From positions 1-11,717 of the forward strand of contig CALCME010000080.1 of assembly GCA_937965925.1 (NCBI GenBank): a DNA stretch of 11,717 nt, in the 5' to 3' direction. Position numbers and translations under genes: made by a program. This document shows, piece by piece, positions 7,507 through 11,717 of this stretch; position 1 is the stretch's first letter; every line of letters begins with the position of its first letter. Source of the stretch: Candidatus Absconditabacterales bacterium (lineage in GTDB: Bacteria > Patescibacteriota > Gracilibacteria > Absconditabacterales > Absconditicoccaceae). Below the pieces are notes generated by a model. The model worked only from the letters and a program-made list of their open reading frames with translations, did no database searches and was not told the DNA's origin.

Positions 7507-7776
7507 ATGGCTATTACAAAATCAGCAAAAAAATCTCATAAAAGAAGTATTGTACTTAGAGCAAGAAATTTGACGTTCAAAATGGCAATGAAAAAAGCTA
7601 TTAAGGATGTTAAGAAGGCTATAGCTGAGAAGAAAGATGCTGGAGATGTAATGGAACTTCTACGTGTTGCGTATAGTGCAATTGATAAAGCAAAGAAAAG
7701 AAATATTATACACAAGAATAATGCCGCAAGAAAAAAGAGTAGACTAAATACTATGGCTAAAGTTGCAAGTGCGTAA
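7507..7776 (+). CDS. rpsT: Small ribosomal subunit protein S20
   Basis: 89 residues, the usual S20 length. It starts MAITKSAKKSHKRS, the typical Lys/Arg/Ser-rich N-terminus, and continues as a basic helical protein ('KKAIKDVKKAIAEKK', 'AIDKAKKRNIIHKNNAARKKSRL'), where the late 'IHKNNAARKKSRL' is the family signature. S20 binds 16S rRNA early in 30S assembly. A longer frame opens at a TTG at 7459, but the alignment with S20 starts at ATG 7507. No Shine-Dalgarno precedes it; the upstream bases are pyrimidine-rich (GTTCGTTTCGT). It sits between tRNA-Asn and tRNA-Thr with no terminator on either side, so it is probably transcribed with the tRNAs and released by processing. Confidence 0.96.
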   Translation: MAITKSAKKSHKRSIVLRARNLTFKMAMKKAIKDVKKAIAEKKDAGDVMELLRVAYSAIDKAKKRNIIHKNNAARKKSRLNTMAKVASA

Positions 7777-7846
7777 CAGTCTGTAGATATTTATAGTGGC
7801 GGTACGTGTTGTACAATGTATAGTGTGGTATCGTCAGTAGAAATAT

Positions 7847-7919
7847 GCCAGTGTAGCTCAATTGGTAGAGCATCCGCCTTGTAAGCGGCAGGTCGCAGGT
7901 TCGAGTCCAGCCACTGGCT
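7847..7919 (+). tRNA. tRNA-Thr (TGT)
   Basis: Acceptor GCCAGTG/CACTGGC, discriminator T, anticodon loop CTTGTAA (anticodon TGT). The T stem GCAGG/CCAGC has an A-A mismatch at the middle pair (51:63). The D arm is standard. CCA is not encoded. Confidence 0.9.
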
Positions 7920-7974
7920 AGTTAAGTAAAGAGTAAACGTGTGAAGAAGTAGTTTATATGGTATGTTCCTAGCT

Positions 7975-8046
7975 GACCTCATCGTCTAGTGGTTAGGACG
8001 CCGGGTTTTCATCCCGGAAACCGGGGTTCGATTCCCCGTGGGGTCG
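7975..8046 (+). tRNA. tRNA-Glu (TTC)
   Basis: Acceptor GACCTCA/TGGGGTC with one T-G pair, discriminator G, anticodon stem CCGGG/CCCGG, loop TTTTCAT with anticodon TTC, T stem CGGGG/CCCCG. CCA is not encoded. Confidence 0.92.
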
Positions 8047-8087
8047 TATTAAAATTTGATTAGTGTTGCTTGTAATCATATTATTTT

Positions 8088-8164
8088 GGGTGATTAGCTC
8101 AGTTGGCGAGAGCACCTGCCTTACAAGCAGGGGGTCATAGGTTCAAGTCCTATATCACCCACCA
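8088..8164 (+). tRNA. tRNA-Val (TAC), with encoded CCA
   Basis: Acceptor GGGTGAT/ATCACCC, discriminator A at 8161, anticodon loop CTTACAA (anticodon TAC), T stem ATAGG/CCTAT. It is followed directly by CCA (8162-8164). Confidence 0.92.
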
Positions 8165-8220
8165 TTATTACTACCTATTGCCAGAAATATATTATACATA
8201 CTCAACCATGATTACGAAAG

Positions 8221-8247
8221 TTAACATGTGAAGAAATCGACTATAAT
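8221..8247 (+). promoter_or_regulatory. Possible internal promoter in the tRNA cluster
   Basis: TTAACA and a perfect TATAAT, 15 bp apart (short), in the 126-nt gap before the second CAT tRNA, the widest gap between RNA genes here. Confidence 0.3.
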
Positions 8248-8290
8248 TTGATTTTTGAATCATGTTCATTATCTTGTATCTACCGTAATC

Positions 8291-8364
8291 GGGCCTGTAG
8301 CTCAGTTGGTTAGAGCAACCGGCTCATAACCGGTGGGTCCCCGGTTCAAGTCCGGGCAGGCCCA
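8291..8364 (+). tRNA. tRNA with CAT anticodon, probably Ile2
   Basis: Acceptor GGGCCTG/CAGGCCC, discriminator A, anticodon stem ACCGG/CCGGT, loop CTCATAA, T stem CCCGG/CCGGG. It lacks the initiator features. The C4:G69 and C5:G68 pairs are the known determinants by which TilS picks tRNA-Ile2 for lysidine modification, so it probably decodes AUA. Elongator tRNA-Met is the alternative. Confidence 0.85.
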
Positions 8365-8404
8365 GATTAAGTAATTAGAGTAGCCTTACTGTAAAATTTC
8401 CTAT

Positions 8405-8478
8405 GCGGATGTAGCTCAATTGGCTAGAGCGTCGGCCTTCCAAGCCGAGGGTTGCGAGTTCGACTCTCGTCGTCCGCT
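8405..8478 (+). tRNA. tRNA-Gly (TCC)
   Basis: Acceptor GCGGATG/CGTCCGC with one T-G pair, discriminator T as usual for glycine, anticodon loop CTTCCAA (anticodon TCC), T stem GCGAG/CTCGT (one wobble pair). It reads GGA/GGG. It is not the UCA-anticodon tRNA-Gly needed to read UGA. Confidence 0.92.
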
Positions 8479-8516
8479 AGTTCTTATTAGTGACATTGTT
8501 ATCAAAAGTACACTGT

Positions 8517-8593
8517 GGAGTGGTAGTTCAGTTGGCTAGAACGTCTGCCTGTCACGCAGAAGGTCGCGGGTTCGAGTCCCGTCCATTCCGCCA
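8517..8593 (+). tRNA. tRNA-Asp (GTC), with encoded CCA
   Basis: Acceptor GGAGTGG/CCATTCC with one G-T pair, discriminator G at 8590, anticodon stem TCTGC/GCAGA, loop CTGTCAC, T stem GCGGG/CCCGT (one wobble pair). CCA is encoded at 8591-8593. It is the last RNA gene before the terminator. Confidence 0.92.
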
Positions 8594-8620
8594 GTTTGAT
8601 TTCAAAAAAGTATCATATAA

Positions 8621-8645
8621 AACTATCCGTTAGGATAGTTTTTTT
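8621..8645 (+). terminator. Terminator of the tRNA-rpsT cluster (bidirectional)
   Basis: An 8-bp perfect stem AACTATCC/GGATAGTT, 4-nt loop GTTA, then a T run. It lies 27 nt after the CCA of tRNA-Asp. The opposite strand also gives a T-rich tail, so it can serve the convergent membrane-protein gene, whose stop codon lies inside the stem. Confidence 0.85.
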
Positions 8646-9390
8646 GTTTTATGAATTTCATAAGTGATATCCCAACATATATCCAACAAAGTAATAGGAA
8701 AATTTTTGGTACTATCATGAAAAGTACTCAAAGGGATGTTTCTATATGTCAGGATCATAGTAATGTCTTAATATCTCAACTATAATCTGGCCACTCTCAA
8801 GTTACATTGCGAATTCATCACTCCGACGGAATATCAAAAAAATAATTTTGTAGATTACATAATCAGTCAGAACATGATCGATAATGTATTGAAATAAAGA
8901 TAAGGAGAATAACTATCATTGCTCATATAAAGAAACGTTTATGTGGTCTTTTGACTTTACATCGAACAATATAGCTTCAAATTAAGAGAAGAAAAGCTAA
9001 GAAATAATATGTTTCAACTGATTCCAAAATACTTAGCTCAATATTTCATGGTCTGGTTCAACGAGGAGCACAGTCATCTATTCAAGATGGATCCGTAAGT
9101 TGGTTCAATCACTTAATATATTGTCAAAAGGAGTTTTCATCTGATAGGAGAAGTAATCAAAAAGATAAAGGAAAAAAACTAAAGAGTTTTATAAAGAAAT
9201 TCCTACATATTTTCCAGTTTATAAAAATGATACTTACGCATAAAACGAATAAGAATGCATAAAGAATGAGCTGACCATAAGGAGAAATGTACGTATGTCA
9301 CTCTAAGTAGTAAACACTGCAAGCATATACACCGATTCAAGTAATGAAAAGTAGAAGGAAAATATAAGCTAGTATAGAGGAGAGTCTCAT
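8623..9390 (-). CDS. Polytopic membrane protein, 255 aa, unknown function
   Basis: Reading UGA as Gly, one minus-strand phase has no TAA or TAG from 8626 to 9429. From the first ATG (9390) it gives 255 residues with many in-frame TGA codons. Hydrophobic segments are at about 5-24, 38-59, 65-82, 129-143, 154-169 and 221-245, so probably six membrane spans. Lys/Arg clusters (RCKVKRPHKR at 143-152, KFIKQK at the C-terminus) suggest cytoplasmic sides. The loops between spans 3-4 and 5-6 hold cysteines (107, 173, 178) and could lie outside and form disulfides. I recognise no family. A good promoter precedes it. It is divergent from the sensor-kinase operon and convergent with the tRNA cluster. With the standard code it breaks into short pieces. 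Confidence 0.78.
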
Positions 9391-9428
9391 TATTGCTTCA
9401 AATATTCATATAAAGTATAACGTAGTAT

Positions 9429-9457
9429 ATTATACGTTACTCCTATGATATATGCAA
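9429..9457 (-). promoter_or_regulatory. Promoter of the membrane-protein gene
   Basis: On the minus strand TTGCAT (9457-9452) and a perfect TATAAT (9434-9429), 17 bp apart. The start of transcription is expected near 9422, about 30 nt before the ATG. The -10 box overlaps the right arm of the AACGTA/TACGTT inverted repeat, a plausible operator. Confidence 0.6.
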
Positions 9458-9607
9458 AAATAGTAATAGATTTTTCTTCAAACAAAGTAAATAAATTATA
9501 CATTTGAATGTATTTACTACGTAGTCTATCTCTGTAAATACCAATCAAGAATTGCGTTTAATGAAAACGTCCGAAAAAAATCATTCAGTTGTACGGGCGA
9601 AATTCTA

Positions 9608-9625
9608 TATATGTAGTATATGTAG
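9608..9625. repeat. Tandem 9-bp repeat TATATGTAG x2
   Basis: Two perfect head-to-tail copies (9608-9616 and 9617-9625), 73 nt upstream of the kinase start. OmpR-type regulators bind direct half-sites at similar spacing, so this may be an autoregulatory site: inference. Confidence 0.45.
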
Positions 9626-9654
9626 ACTTTCATTACACTACCGTAACATTACTC

Positions 9655-9671
9655 TCTAGTATATAACTAGA
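9655..9671. promoter_or_regulatory. Perfect palindrome upstream of the kinase, possible operator
   Basis: TCTAGT-ATATA-ACTAGA, 6-bp arms with a 5-bp spacer, ending 26 nt before the start codon. It contains TATAAC, which could be the -10 box of the kinase operon, though no good -35 box is visible. Confidence 0.45.
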
Positions 9672-9697
9672 ATGTTTACAATATATCCTCTCTTTTC

Positions 9698-10732
9698 ATG
9701 AGTCATGTGAAACCAACATATGAGTGAATTAAATGTACAACAAGAAAGCGAACACTCTTCTATCTTCTTGTTTTTTTTGTGCTGAGTTTTGTTGCTTATC
9801 GGATTGAATCCAGTTATTTTTCTGCTTGGTTTAGTTCTGTTCCTGAACTGGTAAGGATGTTTAGTAGTTTAGTTCTTGCTTTGTTACTAACTGTTTGATT
9901 ATATCTGATACAATTGGACTCAATACAGCTTGAATTAACTGCAACCATTAGGTCACTCTTGTCTCAACTACATAAGGTGCAACCTGAATCTCCATGAACT
10001 CATATCGCAGTAGAAGGATTGCACTGTGATGATGAACTTCATGAAGTGATATCCGTCTTGAACACAAAATCATCACAGATACAACATCATATAGACTATC
10101 TCAAGAAATTGATCTGATATATACAGCATGAGTTTAAAACACCTTTATGAATAATACAACTCCATGCCGAGCGTATTAAAAATATCTCAAAAGATGAGAT
10201 CTCAATAGAATCAGTTGCTTCGATTGAAGCTGAAGTTGTTCACCTTTCCTCTTTAGTTGAATCTATTATTAGTCTATTGAGCGCTCAAAACACTGAAATA
10301 CAAGACAATGAAACACTACTTGATATAGGTGAACTTACTCGTCAGATCTGAGGAGAGTTGATGCATATACATGAGAATGCACAGATTACCTACGTAGGAG
10401 AAGAGCATATCCAGACTCATAGCTATCTCCCTTTCGCAAAAGCGATCTTAAGAAATCTTATAGATAATGCTCTTACTCATTGATCTGATCAGGTTACGAT
10501 AACATTTGACATAGATTCGGTACAAGTAAGCGATGTTTGATCATGAATTCCAGATGAGTATGCTGAACAAATATGGTTGCCATTTTGGAGAAAGTCATCA
10601 ATCAAGCCAACAAGTGAATGAGTATGATTGGGCCTTTCATTGGTAAAAGAGCTTGTACAAAAACTATGATGGAAGATTGCTGCATCAAATAACACATCAT
10701 GATGAACCACCTTTACGCTTTACTTCTCTTAA
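9698..10732 (+). CDS. Membrane sensor histidine kinase
   Basis: 344 residues. There are two membrane spans (about 19-34 and 56-73) around a short outside loop of about 20 residues, too small for a classic sensor domain. A helical linker (75-140) leads to the H box HEFKTPLG with phospho-acceptor His144, whose last Gly is TGA. The N box is NLIDNALTHG (253-262), the G1 box DVGSGIP (279-285, both Gly by TGA), an F-like segment 'IWLPFWRKS', the G2 box GVGLGLSLVKE (308-318), and a final 'GGTTFTLYF' strand. It autophosphorylates on His and passes the phosphate to the regulator encoded 9 nt downstream. The start ATG lies after the last upstream stop and just before the first span; a second ATG at 9720 is in another frame that soon ends. 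No Shine-Dalgarno is present. Confidence 0.9.
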
Positions 10733-10741
10733 TCTCACTTC

Positions 10742-11389
10742 ATGCTCTCTCTGTGCCTTATTGAAGATAACAAAAAACTGTGACCTCTCGTGCATCAATG
10801 ACTTCTGGAAGCATGATGGAGATGCGATCGATATAGTTCAGTCGAAAAACTCTCAGAGAAACATTTTGTGAGGTATCATATTTTTTTGGTAGATGTTATG
10901 CTTCCTGGAGAGGATGGGTATTCTTTTGTTGAAAAACTCAGAGAACGCTCAGATGTATGAATTATTATGCTGACGGCAAAATGAAGCATGGAAGACAAGA
11001 AAATATGATTTGCTGTATGAGTAGATGATTATCTTGTAAAACCTTTTTCTATGGAAGAACTGAAGATGCGTATAGAGGCTCTTTCTACAAGACTTACTGA
11101 TACTGCTTTTTATACGTTTGAAGAGATATTTATCGATCGAAAATCTCGTCTTGCTAGAAAATGAGATACCGTTCTTCATCTTACTCCGATCGAATGGGAA
11201 GTGCTCGGTTGTCTTCTGAGAAACAAATGAGTAGTTGCCCAGAGAGCTGATATTATAGATCATGTCTGGGGTGCTGATGAGATGCGATGAATGAGTAGGT
11301 CTCTGGATGTAACGATCTCTCACTTAAGATCCAAGCTTACGAAACAGATGATACAAACGGTTGCAGGAGTGTGATATCAGATAGCATAA
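10742..11389 (+). CDS. OmpR/PhoB-family response regulator
   Basis: 215 residues, two domains. Receiver: acidic pocket E8-D9, phospho-acceptor Asp51 in LVDVMLPGEDG, switch Thr78 in MLTAK, and Lys100 in LVKPF. The C-terminal winged helix (about 125-215) has the OmpR-type landmarks 'LTPIEWEVLGCLLRNKG', 'HVWG', and 'RSLDVTISHLRSKL' as the recognition helix, then 'TVAGVGYQIA', the usual C-terminal hairpin of the family (Gly by TGA). Of its 16 glycines, 11 are TGA. It follows the kinase by 9 nt in the same frame, so the pair is one operon. Phosphorylation should promote dimer binding to direct repeats; targets are unknown. No terminator is seen after it. Confidence 0.93.
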
Positions 11390-11450
11390 TTAGACGTGGA
11401 AGTACAAATATGACTATCTTAACATACTCATAACATACAATGGTAGTATT

Positions 11451-11471
11451 CAGGTATAAGTTTTTTACCTG
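11451..11471. other. Small inverted repeat before the exported-protein gene
   Basis: CAGGTA (11451-11456) / TACCTG (11466-11471) around a T-rich 9-nt loop. It contains TATAAG, a possible -10 box. It could be an operator or a leader hairpin; the T run is inside the loop, so it is not a standard terminator. Confidence 0.3.
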
Positions 11472-11484
11472 TTCACTTATTTCT

Positions 11485-11717
11485 ATGAAAAAATCCTTTA
11501 TAGCATTTGCTGTTACCTGTCTGCTTGCATGATGAACTTCAGTGACGTTTGCCAACGGACACCTGTGATGTTCAGATCCATGAGAGACCATAACAACCAC
11601 AACGTACTCAAATGATTACAAGGCAACGACGAAAAACAACAACATGCATTCCTCAGCAACTACATCAAAAGATTCGATGAGAATGCGTATGGAACTTCTT
11701 GTAGATCGTATGGCTGA
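11485..11717 (+). CDS. Exported protein with signal peptide, 3'-truncated
   Basis: 77 codons to the window edge. The N-terminus MKKSFIAFAVTCLLAGG is a signal peptide: two Lys, a hydrophobic core, then SVTFA-NG as a likely signal peptidase I site after Ala24. Two consecutive TGA codons supply the GG. The mature part is Thr/Ser/Asn-rich, probably a flexible linker, and ends in 'SMRMRMELLVDRMA', the start of a helix. The frame is still open at the edge, so a larger domain follows. The family cannot be named. It lies 95 nt downstream of the two-component operon on the same strand with an inverted repeat in between; it could be a regulated or sensed envelope protein, which is inference. Confidence 0.7.

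Larger units (their letters stand above)
9391..9697. other. Dyad-rich divergent control region
   Basis: No gene was found in these 307 nt. Elements: the promoter of the membrane-protein gene, inverted arms AACGTA (9419-9424) / TACGTT (9433-9438), hairpin ATACAT-TTGA-ATGTAT (9498-9513) nested between AGTAAAT and ATTTACT, palindrome ACTACGTAGT (9516-9525), tandem 9-mers TATATGTAG (9608-9625), and palindrome TCTAGT-ATATA-ACTAGA (9655-9671). Confidence 0.6.

Noticed and set aside
9720..9854. Plus-strand ATG frame with a hydrophobic product
   Set aside because: It ends at TAA after about 45 codons, while the frame from ATG 9698 continues through all kinase motifs.
10949..11323. A 124-codon minus-strand open frame
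   Set aside because: It lies wholly antisense to the response regulator, whose receiver and winged-helix motifs are unmistakable; the product is low-complexity Ser/Tyr/Lys-rich.

Overview
The window comes from a bacterium that reads UGA as glycine (genetic code 25), as the candidate phyla Absconditabacteria (SR1) and Gracilibacteria do. Under the standard code nearly every gene is cut into pieces by TGA. Read as glycine, those TGAs fall exactly on invariant glycines: the FAD-binding fold and GD motif of an NADH dehydrogenase-like flavoprotein, and the G1 and G2 boxes of a histidine kinase. TAA and TAG remain stops. The DNA is AT-rich, and most genes lack a Shine-Dalgarno sequence. I cannot choose between the two phyla from this window.

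Layout. (1) 1-3117, plus strand: an accessory-looking block. It holds the 3' part of a P-loop ATPase/helicase-like gene (D5/P4 primase-helicase or DUF927 style), two small unknown genes, a terminator, a 152-aa unknown protein and a second terminator. A 37-bp imperfect direct repeat (2461-2497 and 3325-3361) brackets the 152-aa gene. A phage or plasmid origin is likely but unproven. (2) 3118-3462: no gene; one structured dyad. (3) 3463-6725: an alpha/beta hydrolase (minus), a type II NADH dehydrogenase/FSP1-like flavoprotein (plus) and an M42-like zinc aminopeptidase (minus). (4) 6900-8645: one promoter, nine elongator-type tRNAs plus the initiator tRNA, and rpsT (ribosomal protein S20) in the middle, ended by a strong terminator. 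(5) 8623-9390, minus: a 255-aa polytopic membrane protein, visible only when UGA is read as Gly. Its last codons overlap the tRNA-cluster terminator. (6) 9391-9697: a dyad-rich divergent control region. (7) 9698-11389: a membrane sensor histidine kinase and an OmpR-type response regulator in one operon. (8) 11485-end: the start of a secreted, signal-peptide-bearing protein.

How the parts relate: the tRNA/rpsT block is translation housekeeping. The kinase and regulator form a complete His-Asp phosphorelay whose targets may include the divergent membrane protein and the downstream exported protein, judged only from adjacency and from dyads near their starts. No tRNA with a UCA anticodon lies here, so the tRNA-Gly that decodes UGA must be elsewhere in the genome.
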